Source: an uncultured Oscillospiraceae bacterium
Lineage (GTDB): Bacteria > Bacillota > Clostridia > Oscillospirales > Oscillospiraceae
Length of the DNA stretch: 43,106 nt
Direction of reading: 5' to 3'
NCBI GenBank assembly: GCA_944386055.1
Contig: CALWZP010000020.1
Location: 1 to 43,106 of the forward strand
Both the position numbers and the translations under genes were made by a program. Positions 7,353-14,537 of this stretch are shown in pieces. Below the pieces are notes generated by a model. That model was not told the origin of the DNA. It did no database searches and saw nothing but the letters and a program-made list of their open reading frames with translations. Numbering within the stretch: the stretch's first letter is position 1; each line of letters starts with the position of its first letter.

Positions 7353-8381
7353 ATGTATCATTTCCGCAACGACTACTCCGAGGGCGCCCACCCGGAGGTG
7401 CTGGCCGCCCTGTGTGCCACCAATCTGGAGGAAAATCCGGGATACGGCGGTGACGATCACTGCGCTCGGGCCGCCGCCCTGATCCGGGAGCAGTGCTGCT
7501 GCCTCCAGGCCGATGTGCAGTTTCTCATCGGCGGCACCCAGACCAATTTCACCGCCATCGCCGCTTTCCTCCGCCCCTGGGAGGGGGTGCTCTGCGCCCG
7601 CAGCGGCCACATCAACGGCCACGAGGCCGGCGCGGTGGAGGCCACCGGCCACAAGCTGTTCCAGGCGGAGACCGGCCCCGACGGCAAGCTCACCGCCGAC
7701 CTCCTCCTTCCCTTCCTGGAGGAGGGGAAAAATGAGCACACCGTCCTCCCCCGCCTGGTGTACATCTCCGACGCCACCGAGACCGGCGGGGTCTATACCA
7801 AGGCGGAGCTCACCGCCCTGTCCAATTTCTGCCGCTCCCACGGCCTGCTCCTCTTTCTGGACGGCGCCCGGCTGGGGGCCGCCTTCGCCGCGGAGAGCAA
7901 TGACCTCACCCTTCCCGACCTCGCCCGGCTCACCGACGCCTTTTACATCGGCGGTACCAAGAACGGCGCCCTTATGGGTGAGGCGCTGGTCATCGTCGCC
8001 CCCGCCCTGCAGGAGGGCTTCTTCCGTTTCAAGAAGCAGCGGGGAGCAGTGCTGGCCAAGGGCTGGCTGCTGGGGGTACAGTTCGAGGCCCTGCTGCAGG
8101 ACGGCCTCTATTGGCGCATCGCCCGCCACGCGGTGGAGATGGCCCAGCGCCTCCAGACCGGGCTGACCGGGCTGGGCTTTCCCCTGCTCAGCCCCTCGGA
8201 GAGCAACCAGATCTTCCCCATCGTCCCCAACTCCCTCCTCCCCGTTCTGAACAGCATCTGCACCTACGAGGTGTGGTCCCGGCCGGATGAGGCGCACACC
8301 GCCGTGCGCTTCGTCACCTCCTTCGCCACCCCCCAGGAGAGTGTGGACGGCCTGCTCGCCCAGCTGGCCCGGTCGCGCTGA
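7353..8381 (+). CDS. Threonine aldolase-type PLP enzyme (beta-eliminating lyase family)
   Basis: The product is 342 aa, a fold-type I PLP enzyme of the aromatic amino-acid beta-eliminating lyase/threonine aldolase family, which cleaves L-threonine or L-allo-threonine to glycine and acetaldehyde. The start MYHFRNDYSEGAHPEVLAAL is typical of low-specificity threonine aldolases. Cofactor positions are visible: GGTQTNF near residue 66, the LFLDGARLGAAF aspartate/arginine block and the PLP lysine K203 in YIGGTKNGAL. ATG 7353 has AGGAGGG at the right distance. The gene is followed after 31 nt by a molybdopterin oxidoreductase, but no shared pathway is obvious. The natural substrate could be another beta-hydroxy amino acid. 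Confidence 0.85.
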   Translation: MYHFRNDYSEGAHPEVLAALCATNLEENPGYGGDDHCARAAALIREQCCCLQADVQFLIGGTQTNFTAIAAFLRPWEGVLCARSGHINGHEAGAVEATGHKLFQAETGPDGKLTADLLLPFLEEGKNEHTVLPRLVYISDATETGGVYTKAELTALSNFCRSHGLLLFLDGARLGAAFAAESNDLTLPDLARLTDAFYIGGTKNGALMGEALVIVAPALQEGFFRFKKQRGAVLAKGWLLGVQFEALLQDGLYWRIARHAVEMAQRLQTGLTGLGFPLLSPSESNQIFPIVPNSLLPVLNSICTYEVWSRPDEAHTAVRFVTSFATPQESVDGLLAQLARSR

Positions 8382-8412
8382 CCGGCCTGCAGATCCCCAG
8401 GAGGTGACGCCT

Positions 8413-10473
8413 ATGATCCGCCATTCCATCTGTGACATCTGCACCCCCGGTCCTCACTGCGGGCTGGAGCTCACTGTGGAGAACGGGGCCATCACCGGGG
8501 TGCGGGGCACCCCAGACTTTCCCGGCAGCGGTGGCAAGCTGTGCGTCAAGGGGCTGGCCACCGCCCAGTATGTATACCGCGCCGACCGCATCCCCTCCCC
8601 TATGCGCCGCACCGGCCCTCGGGGGAGCGGCTCCTTCACGCCCATCTCCTGGGAGGAGGCCCTGGACCTCACCGCCCGGCAGCTGGCCCGGGCAAAGGAG
8701 GCGGCGGGGGCGCAGTCGGTGCTGTTCATGACCGGGTACGAGAAGTGGCTGCGCCCCTGGCTGCAGCGTTTCGCCTTTCAGTTCGGCAGCCCCAACTTCC
8801 TCACCGAGTCCTCCGCCTGCAACCGCGCCAAGGTCATGGCCTGGAAGAGCATGACCGGCGCCTCTTTCCGCCCGGACCTGGGCCGCGCGGCGCTGTGTCT
8901 GGGATGGGGCTATAATCCGGCGGGGCAGCAGCATGTGGCCTATCAGGCCCTGCGGGACTTCAAGGCCCGGGGCGGGAAACTCATCCTCGTGGACCCCAGA
9001 CGGTGCCAGGCGGCGGAGATGGCCGATGTGTACCTCCAGCCCCGGAACGGCACCGACACCGCCCTGGCCTTCGCCATCGCCCGGGAGCTGTTCTCTGCCG
9101 GCGGCGTGGATGAGGACTTTCTCCAGCGCCATGTCCAGGGGGCGGAGGAGTACCGGGCGCTGGTGGAGCCCTTTACCCCGGAGCAGACCCAGGCCCTCAC
9201 CGGCGTGCCCGCCGGCGACATCCGCCGGGCGGCGGCCATGCTGGCGGAACACCGACCCGCCTGCCTCCAGGGCGGCAACTCCCTCACCCACCGCACCGGC
9301 GGCTTCGACCTGTACCGGGCGGTGATCGCCCTGATGGTGCTCACCGGGAACCTGGACCGCCCCGGCGGGATGCTCCCCGAGCAGGAGACCTTCTGCCACT
9401 CCAACGGCGGCGTCCCCTCTCGGGAGGCGGAATTCTCCCTGCGGGACCGTTTTCACGCCCTGCCACCCGCCGTGGGTGCCCGCCGCTTCCCCTTCCGGGA
9501 CCGCTGGGAGCCGGAGGGGCAGGGCATGGACCTGGTCCACTGGCTGGAGGGGGACGGGGACTATCCCCTGAAGGCCGCCCTGTGCCTGGGGGTGAACCAC
9601 ATGATGTACCCCCAGTCCTCCCGCTTTCTGGCCGCGATGGATAAGCTGGACTTCATCGCCGCCTCCGACCTGTTCTGGACGGAGACCTGCCGCCACGCGG
9701 ATGTGGTCTTCCCCGCCCTGTCCTCGGTGGAACGCGCCGAGGTGAAGTGCTATGCCGGCAAGTATCTCTACTATACATCACCTGCCATCCCGCCGGTCGT
9801 GGACGGCATCGACGATGTGGAGCTGCTTACCCGGCTGGCCCGGCGGCTGCTGCCGGAGGACGGGCTGCTCTGCGGCGGCTATGACGCCGCCGTCCGGTAT
9901 ATCATGGAGCCGGCGGGCATCGCCGACTGGGACGCGGTGCGCGCCGCCGACGGCCCCGTGCCCGTCCCCAGCGCCGCCCCCTATGTGCCGGGGAGCTTTC
10001 TCTCCCGCATCCCCACCCCGTCAGGGAAGGTGCAGCTCGTCTGCCCTGAGATGGCGCAGTACGGCCGGGCGGAGCTGTCCCCCCTGCCCCGCTGGTCTCC
10101 GCCGGAGCGGGACCCGGAATTTCCCTTCACCGGCATGGCCGGGGCCCGGATCCCCTTTGCCATTCACAGCCGCTGCCACAAGGTGCCCCAGCTGCGCCGG
10201 CTGCGCCCCCAGCCCCTGGTGGAGCTCTGCCCCGGCGACGCCGCCGCCCTGGGGATCGCGGAGGGGGACCATTTGTCCATCACCAGTCCAGCGGGCAGCA
10301 TCACCATGACCGCCCACCTCCATGACGGACTGCTCCCGGGGGAGATCTCCCTCTACCACGGCTATGAGGGGGCCAACGCCAACGAGCTCATCCCCGCCGA
10401 CCTGCTGGACCCCTATACCGGGTTCCCCGCCTACAAGCAGTTCCCCTGCCGCCTCACCCGTGTGGAGGAATAG
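8413..10473 (+). CDS. Molybdopterin-dependent oxidoreductase, DMSO-reductase family, cytoplasmic
   Basis: The product is 686 aa. It is a catalytic subunit of the Mo/W-bisPGD family. An N-terminal [4Fe-4S] motif C7-x2-C10-x5-C16-x27-C44 is present, followed by pterin-binding regions (FMTGYEKWLRPW, LVDPRRCQAAEMAD, RNGTDTALAFAIA). C136 in TESSACNRAK sits where the metal-ligating Cys is found in Nap/Psr-type enzymes. A C-terminal dinucleotide-binding barrel begins around HSRCHKVPQLRRLR. There is no Tat signal, so the protein stays in the cytoplasm. No iron-sulfur partner, membrane anchor or cofactor gene lies nearby, so the electron partner and substrate are unknown. ATG 8413 follows a perfect AGGAGGTGA. 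Confidence 0.87.
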   Translation: MIRHSICDICTPGPHCGLELTVENGAITGVRGTPDFPGSGGKLCVKGLATAQYVYRADRIPSPMRRTGPRGSGSFTPISWEEALDLTARQLARAKEAAGAQSVLFMTGYEKWLRPWLQRFAFQFGSPNFLTESSACNRAKVMAWKSMTGASFRPDLGRAALCLGWGYNPAGQQHVAYQALRDFKARGGKLILVDPRRCQAAEMADVYLQPRNGTDTALAFAIARELFSAGGVDEDFLQRHVQGAEEYRALVEPFTPEQTQALTGVPAGDIRRAAAMLAEHRPACLQGGNSLTHRTGGFDLYRAVIALMVLTGNLDRPGGMLPEQETFCHSNGGVPSREAEFSLRDRFHALPPAVGARRFPFRDRWEPEGQGMDLVHWLEGDGDYPLKAALCLGVNHMMYPQSSRFLAAMDKLDFIAASDLFWTETCRHADVVFPALSSVERAEVKCYAGKYLYYTSPAIPPVVDGIDDVELLTRLARRLLPEDGLLCGGYDAAVRYIMEPAGIADWDAVRAADGPVPVPSAAPYVPGSFLSRIPTPSGKVQLVCPEMAQYGRAELSPLPRWSPPERDPEFPFTGMAGARIPFAIHSRCHKVPQLRRLRPQPLVELCPGDAAALGIAEGDHLSITSPAGSITMTAHLHDGLLPGEISLYHGYEGANANELIPADLLDPYTGFPAYKQFPCRLTRVEE

Positions 10474-10526
10474 GGCCGGCCTGGTATATGCCTCCCATGG
10501 TTTTTTCAAATTCCCGCAAAAAACAC

Positions 10527-10555
10527 TTGCATTTCCCGCTGAGATGTGCTAACAT
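10527..10555 (+). promoter_or_regulatory. Promoter of tRNA-Arg
   Basis: TTGCAT (10527-10532) and TAACAT (10550-10555) are 17 nt apart. The start point would be about 26 nt before the mature tRNA 5' end. Confidence 0.6.
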
Positions 10556-10587
10556 AATTAAGCTGTCATTGAGGACAACGGCAGTAT

Positions 10588-10664
10588 GCGGCTGTAGCTC
10601 AGTTGGATAGAGTGTTTGGCTACGAACCAAAAGGTCGGGGGTTCGAATCCCTTCAGCCGTACCA
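10588..10664 (+). tRNA. tRNA-Arg (anticodon ACG)
   Basis: It is 77 nt with an encoded 3' CCA. The acceptor stem GCGGCTG pairs with CAGCCGT (first pair G-U). The D-arm contains AGCTCAGTTGGATAGAG. The anticodon stem TTTGG/CCAAA encloses loop CTACGAA with anticodon ACG at 10622-10624, whose first A is normally edited to inosine by TadA to read CGU/CGC/CGA. The T-arm contains GGTTCGAATCC. It has its own promoter and a perfect terminator immediately after the CCA. Confidence 0.97.
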
Positions 10665-10702
10665 CTCGTCGCAAGCGACATATCGCTTGCGACGAGTTTT
10701 TT
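10665..10702 (+). terminator. Terminator of the tRNA-Arg gene
   Basis: CTCGTCGCAAGCGA (10665-10678) pairs perfectly with TCGCTTGCGACGAG (10683-10696) across a 4-nt loop, followed by TTTTTT. The stem begins at the base after CCA. Confidence 0.93.
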
Positions 10703-10783
10703 ATTCTAGAAATCCATCATGTGTTCACTCTGCCGCTCCATACATCCGCTTTCCCTTTTAATCCTCTCAAGGTTGGCTGACAC

Positions 10784-10812
10784 TTGATCTCAGCAGAACT
10801 TTTCACTATAAT
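10784..10812 (+). promoter_or_regulatory. Promoter of the TIGR04076-cupin-macro operon
   Basis: TTGATC (10784-10789) and a consensus TATAAT (10807-10812) are spaced 17 nt. Transcription would start near 10819, 31 nt before the chosen start codon. Confidence 0.75.
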
Positions 10813-10849
10813 GAAGTCGGATATCTGCTTTTTAGGGGGAGGTATGAAC

Positions 10850-11197
10850 ATGAAGAAATGGTACGACGAGGAGTACGAGTTTGAAATCGAGGTCACGGGC
10901 TTTCTCCGGGGAGATCGCACAGAGCGGTATTGCCGCAACGGAGAGGAAGTCGGCGACCGGTACGCCTGCACCTATGGCTGCCCTGTCAATCAGGATGGCC
11001 AAGGGATCTGCTCCAAGACCATGCTGCAGCTCTTCCCGCTGATGGAGGCGGTGCGCAGCGGCGGGGATCTGACCAATGTAGGCGGCAGCAGCCGGTATGT
11101 CAAGGACATTGTGTGCCCTGACGGCTGCGTCCTGTTCCGCCTCACCGCCAAACCCTTGGGAAATGAGAACTTCTTCCGTGGAAAATTCTTTGACTGA
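10850..11197 (+). CDS. TIGR04076-family cysteine-containing small protein
   Basis: The product is 115 aa. It matches by eye the TIGR04076 pattern: a short hydrophilic N-terminus, a central YACTYGCPVNQDGQGICSK cluster, then a hydrophobic segment (MLQLFPLMEAVRSGGDL) and a late IVCPDGCVLFRLT. The cysteines could bind metal, but no function is established for this family. Two in-frame ATGs compete. GGGGGAGG ends 1 nt before the first (10844) and 7 nt before the second (10850), so 10850 is the likely start. It is first in a three-gene operon with a cupin and a macro-domain protein. Confidence 0.7.
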   Translation: MKKWYDEEYEFEIEVTGFLRGDRTERYCRNGEEVGDRYACTYGCPVNQDGQGICSKTMLQLFPLMEAVRSGGDLTNVGGSSRYVKDIVCPDGCVLFRLTAKPLGNENFFRGKFFD

Positions 11198-11234
11198 ACC
11201 GATTCTCACATCATGATATTAGGAGGCCTTCATC

Positions 11235-11750
11235 ATGGAAGTTTACCAAAATTGCGCCGGTGCAAACGGCAAATACATCATGCAGGAACTGAAGCTCCCC
11301 GCCATCCACGCCACACCCAAGGCTGTTGCGGACTATGAAGCGCTGGGGAAAAAACGCATCCACTGGATGGATGACCAGAATATGCCCGGCTGCTGCCAGA
11401 TCAACACCTCCTGGTACTTCGCCGCCAATCGGGAACAGCAGCTTCATCCCACGGAGGAGACCAATGTCTATACCAAGTGGCAGTGCCATGTCCACGATGT
11501 GGATGAGATTCTGTGCTTCTACGGCTCCGATCCCGAGGATCCGTACAACCTCCATGGAGAGATTGAACTGATTCTGGGCGATGAGAGCCATATTCTTACC
11601 AAAAGCTCCCTGATCTATGTCCCCGCGGGGATGCGCCACTCCACCCCGCTGGTGAACCGCATTGACCGCCCCATCTTTCACTTTTCCATGGTGCTGAACC
11701 CCAACTACAACTTTGTTGCGGAAGACGGCGGCACCTTTATGGCCAAATAA
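11235..11750 (+). CDS. Cupin-fold protein
   Basis: The product is 171 aa. The cupin core is visible: WQCHVHDVDEILCFYGSD supplies the HxH-type first motif, and GEIELILGDE with SSLIYVPAGMRHSTPLVNRI supplies the second motif with its histidine. The strands after it (FHFSMVLNPNYNF) close the barrel. Histidines and a glutamate in these motifs normally bind a divalent metal. The N-terminus (KYIMQELKLP) is not a signal peptide, so the protein is cytoplasmic. AGGAGG lies upstream of ATG 11235. The gap to the TIGR04076 gene is 37 nt and to the macro-domain gene 35 nt, which indicates one transcript. The substrate is unknown. Confidence 0.75.
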   Translation: MEVYQNCAGANGKYIMQELKLPAIHATPKAVADYEALGKKRIHWMDDQNMPGCCQINTSWYFAANREQQLHPTEETNVYTKWQCHVHDVDEILCFYGSDPEDPYNLHGEIELILGDESHILTKSSLIYVPAGMRHSTPLVNRIDRPIFHFSMVLNPNYNFVAEDGGTFMAK

Positions 11751-11785
11751 CCGGCCGGTCCAGCACAAAGGAGGCCAAAGATACC

Positions 11786-12304
11786 ATGTCCATCGAAATC
11801 GTGAAGGGGGACCTGACCCGTCAGGGTGATGTGGAGGCTATTGTCAACGCCGCCAACCGCTCCCTGCTGGGGGGCGGAGGGGTGGACGGCGCCATCCACC
11901 GCGCCGCGGGGCCGGAGCTTTTGGCGGAGTGCCGCACCCTGAACGGCTGCGCCACCGGGGAGGCCAAGCTCACCGGAGCATACCGTCTCCCCTGCCGGTA
12001 TGTCATCCACACCGTAGGCCCCATCTGGCAGGGCGGCGGGCACGGGGAGGCTGAGCTGCTGGCCAAATGCTACCAGAGCTGCATCCGTCTCGCGTCGGAG
12101 CACGGCATCCCCTCAGTGGCCTTTCCCTCCATCTCCACGGGGGCCTACCGCTACCCCCTGGAGCAGGCGGCAGCCATCGCGGTGGGCGCCGTGAAGGACG
12201 CCATGGCCCAATGCGCCCCTGAGCTGAAGGTACGCTTCGTCCTGTTTGATGACCGGACCTATGACGCCTACCGCCGTGCGCTGGATAGCTGCCGGAAAGA
12301 CTGA
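11786..12304 (+). CDS. Macro-domain protein, O-acetyl-ADP-ribose deacetylase type
   Basis: The product is 172 aa, a single macro domain of the MacroD/YmdB type that hydrolyses O-acetyl-ADP-ribose or removes ADP-ribose from acidic residues. Diagnostic stretches are IEIVKGDLTRQGDVEAIVNA, then AANRSLLGGGGVDGAIHRAAG (asparagine and glycine-rich ribose loop), PCRYVIHTVGPIW and the phosphate-binding FPSISTGAYRYPLEQAA. Length matches the family. AAAGGAGG lies upstream of ATG 11786. It is the last gene of the TIGR04076-cupin operon and is followed by a strong bidirectional terminator. Co-transcription with a cupin and a cysteine protein is not a context I recognise. Confidence 0.9.
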   Translation: MSIEIVKGDLTRQGDVEAIVNAANRSLLGGGGVDGAIHRAAGPELLAECRTLNGCATGEAKLTGAYRLPCRYVIHTVGPIWQGGGHGEAELLAKCYQSCIRLASEHGIPSVAFPSISTGAYRYPLEQAAAIAVGAVKDAMAQCAPELKVRFVLFDDRTYDAYRRALDSCRKD

Positions 12305-12320
12305 TCTGTTCCATCAAGCG

Positions 12321-12359
12321 CACAAAGGGTCCGCCGGAGGTTCCGGCGGACCCTTTGTG
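12321..12359. terminator. Bidirectional terminator between convergent macro-domain and enoate-reductase genes
   Basis: An 18-bp perfect stem starting CACAAAGGGTCC (12321-12338) pairs with 12342-12359 across a 3-nt loop. A/T tracts inside the stem edges suit both directions. Confidence 0.8.
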
Positions 12360-12385
12360 TATCTATTCTGAACAGGTATCTTGCT

Positions 12386-14335
12386 TTACACATCCAGGGC
12401 GGCGTGATAGCCCTGATACACGGCGTTGGTGATGTTGGACACCTTCCCGCAGTCTCCGATCACCGTGACCCAGGGCGCTGTGGGCCGCAGAGCATCCACA
12501 GCCGCGGTGTTGGGCCGCTGGCCCAGAGCGCAGATCACCGTGGTCCCGGGGACCAGCACCTCTTCCCCGTCCTTGGTAGCGCACAGGACGCCGTCGGCAC
12601 GGACCTCCCTGCCGGTATAGCCGGTGTGGATATTCACCCTCTGTTTGTCCAGCTCGGACAGGAGGATGGGGCGGTGACGCAGGTTGGCATCAGGGGCCAG
12701 CTCGTCCCGCATCTCCACCAGGTGGACGGTCTTCCCCTCCCGGGCCAGATGGATGGCCAGCTCACTGCCCGCCAGGCCGCCGCCCAGCACCACCACCTGA
12801 TCGGCCACCTCGTCCTTATGGAGGTAATAGTCGTTCACCAGGATGACATTTTCCCCGTCCAGCCCGGGGATGGGGGGACGGATGGGACTGGAGCCCACCG
12901 CCACAATGAGGGCGTCGGGGGCCTCCTTCTCCACCAGTTCGGGGGTCACCTCGGTGTTCAACCGGATCTCCACTCCGGCGTCCCGGGCCAGCTTCTCCAG
13001 GGTGACGCCCAGCTGATACATCTCATGCTTGAAGGGGATGGCCTGCTCTTCCTTCAAAATGCCGCCGGTCTGCCCCTCCTTTTCACAGAGGATCACCCGG
13101 TGGCCCCGCTTGGCGGCGGTGAGGGCCGCCTCCAGGCCGCCGGGCCCACCGCCGGCCACAAGCACCTTCTTGGGCACGGGGGCGGGGCGGATCTCCGAGC
13201 CCTCAATCTCCCGGCCGATGAGGGGGTTGAGGGAGCAGCGGCGGGTGGCGGTGACCGCCCGCTCCGCCATGCAGACAAAGCAGCGCATGCAGTGGACGAT
13301 GTCCTCATCCCGGTTCTCCATCACCTTTCGGGGCAGCTCCGGGTCAGCCAGCAGGGCCCGGGCCATGTAAACCACATCCGCTTTGCCGGAGGCGATGATT
13401 TCCTCCATCTGCTCCGGATCATTCAGTCCGCCGATGGTGGCCACAGGGACGGAGACATGCTTTTTGATCTCCGCCGCCAGGTAAACATTGCGGCCGTGTT
13501 CCTCGAACATGGAGGGATGGGTGAGCTTGAAGCCGTACTGATAGGAACCGGCGGAGACATGGATCATGTCCACCTTGTCCTGAAGCGCCTGGGCGATTCG
13601 CACTCCCTCGTCCAGGTGGTAGCCGCCGTCAAAATACTCGTCGCCGCTCATGCGGAATTCGATGGGGAAGCCGGGGCCCACCGCCGCCCGGACGGAGTCC
13701 AGCACCTCCCGTGCAAAACGCACCCGGTTCTCCAGGCTGCCGCCATACTCATCGGTGCGGTGGTTAAAATAGGGGGATAGGAACTGGTTGATGAGCCAGC
13801 TGTGGCCGCCGTGGACCATGATCATCTCAAATCCCGCCCGCTTGGCAATGGCGGCGCAGTCGCCATAGGCTTTGACGATATCGGCGATCTGCTCCTTGGA
13901 CAGCTCCCCCACCTTCACACCGTCCGGGCGGACCGTGGCAGAGGGGCCCCACTGGCTCAGCCCCTGCTTTTTGTTCTTATCCGTGAGATAAGTACCGGCA
14001 TACTGTCCGGAGTGGGAGAACTCCACGCTGGGGATGGCCCCGTGACGGCGGATGGCGTCGGCGGTATAGGCCGCGGCGGCCAGACATCCGGGGGTGGACA
14101 GGTCCAGGTGGAACATATGGGAGCCGTCGGTCTCCGGATGGACCACCACCTCGCTGACGGTGACGGCGGCAGCGCCCCCTTTTGCCCGCAGCTCATAGAA
14201 CGCGGTGGACTTTGGGCCGATGCAGCAGTCTGCGGTGATGTCCGTTCCCCCCATGGGGGCGGAGAACATGCGGCTGCGGAAGGTGACATTCCCCAGTTTG
14301 ATTGGGGAACAGAGATGGGGATATTTCTGTCTCAT
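12386..14335 (-). CDS. Old-yellow-enzyme/enoate-reductase-type NAD(P)H:flavin oxidoreductase (BaiCD/BaiH/FadH-like)
   Basis: The product is 649 aa, the usual size of the FMN/[4Fe-4S]/FAD family that reduces activated C=C bonds (2,4-dienoyl-CoA, enoates, bile-acid intermediates). It contains an OYE TIM barrel (residues about 1-350) with NQFLSPYFNHRTDEYGGSLE, and a cluster site CMRCFVC plus RRCSLNP (C-x2-C-x2-C-x11-C). The FAD domain follows with LVAGGGPGGLEAAL, and the NAD(P)H-binding insertion has VVLGGGLAGSELAIHLA. ATG 14335 has AGGAGG 5 nt upstream. It is monocistronic, with a near-consensus promoter and a palindrome in its leader, divergent from an aldehyde dehydrogenase. The real substrate cannot be told from sequence. 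Confidence 0.88.
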   Translation of the reverse strand: MRQKYPHLCSPIKLGNVTFRSRMFSAPMGGTDITADCCIGPKSTAFYELRAKGGAAAVTVSEVVVHPETDGSHMFHLDLSTPGCLAAAAYTADAIRRHGAIPSVEFSHSGQYAGTYLTDKNKKQGLSQWGPSATVRPDGVKVGELSKEQIADIVKAYGDCAAIAKRAGFEMIMVHGGHSWLINQFLSPYFNHRTDEYGGSLENRVRFAREVLDSVRAAVGPGFPIEFRMSGDEYFDGGYHLDEGVRIAQALQDKVDMIHVSAGSYQYGFKLTHPSMFEEHGRNVYLAAEIKKHVSVPVATIGGLNDPEQMEEIIASGKADVVYMARALLADPELPRKVMENRDEDIVHCMRCFVCMAERAVTATRRCSLNPLIGREIEGSEIRPAPVPKKVLVAGGGPGGLEAALTAAKRGHRVILCEKEGQTGGILKEEQAIPFKHEMYQLGVTLEKLARDAGVEIRLNTEVTPELVEKEAPDALIVAVGSSPIRPPIPGLDGENVILVNDYYLHKDEVADQVVVLGGGLAGSELAIHLAREGKTVHLVEMRDELAPDANLRHRPILLSELDKQRVNIHTGYTGREVRADGVLCATKDGEEVLVPGTTVICALGQRPNTAAVDALRPTAPWVTVIGDCGKVSNITNAVYQGYHAALDV

Positions 14336-14357
14336 GAGAACCTCCTGTTTTCTAAAA

Positions 14358-14371
14358 ATGAACGCGTTCAT
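14358..14371. promoter_or_regulatory. Perfect 14-bp palindrome, candidate operator of the enoate-reductase gene
   Basis: ATGAACGCGTTCAT reads the same on both strands. It lies about 8 nt downstream of the predicted transcription start and upstream of the AGGAGG site, a position where a bound repressor would block transcription. The regulator family (TetR-like is one possibility) cannot be assigned, and no regulator gene is adjacent. Confidence 0.5.
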
Positions 14372-14385
14372 ATTGTGATGTTTTT

Positions 14386-14413
14386 ATTATACCACATCAG
14401 AAAGGATTGTCAA
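14386..14413 (-). promoter_or_regulatory. Consensus promoter of the enoate-reductase gene
   Basis: On the minus strand, TTGACA (14408-14413) and TATAAT (14386-14391) are both perfect consensus hexamers, 16 nt apart. Such a strong promoter next to a palindrome suggests repression-based control. Confidence 0.8.
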
Positions 14414-14439
14414 CCGAAAATCCCTCCCCCGCTCATTTG

Positions 14440-14468
14440 TTGACAGGCCGGAGGTTTGGTGTTATTTT
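14440..14468 (+). promoter_or_regulatory. Putative promoter of the aldehyde dehydrogenase gene
   Basis: TTGACA (14440-14445) is followed by TATTTT (14463-14468) at 17 nt. A TATAAT at 14472-14477 is also present but 26 nt from this -35. The -35 box lies 26 bp from that of the divergent enoate-reductase promoter. Confidence 0.5.
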
Positions 14469-14537
14469 ATCTATAATGTCTGCAGTCCGGTCCACCGGGC
14501 TGCAGCATCTGATTCTGTCCAAAAAGGAGCCTTCCCC

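Noticed and set aside
10588-10702. tRNA-Arg as an integration (att) site
   Set aside because: No integrase, no repeated tRNA 3' end and no mobile genes are found on either side.
12404-13780. 458-codon plus-strand frame inside the enoate reductase
   Set aside because: Shadow frame of the minus-strand gene; His/Gly/Leu-rich with no start signal.
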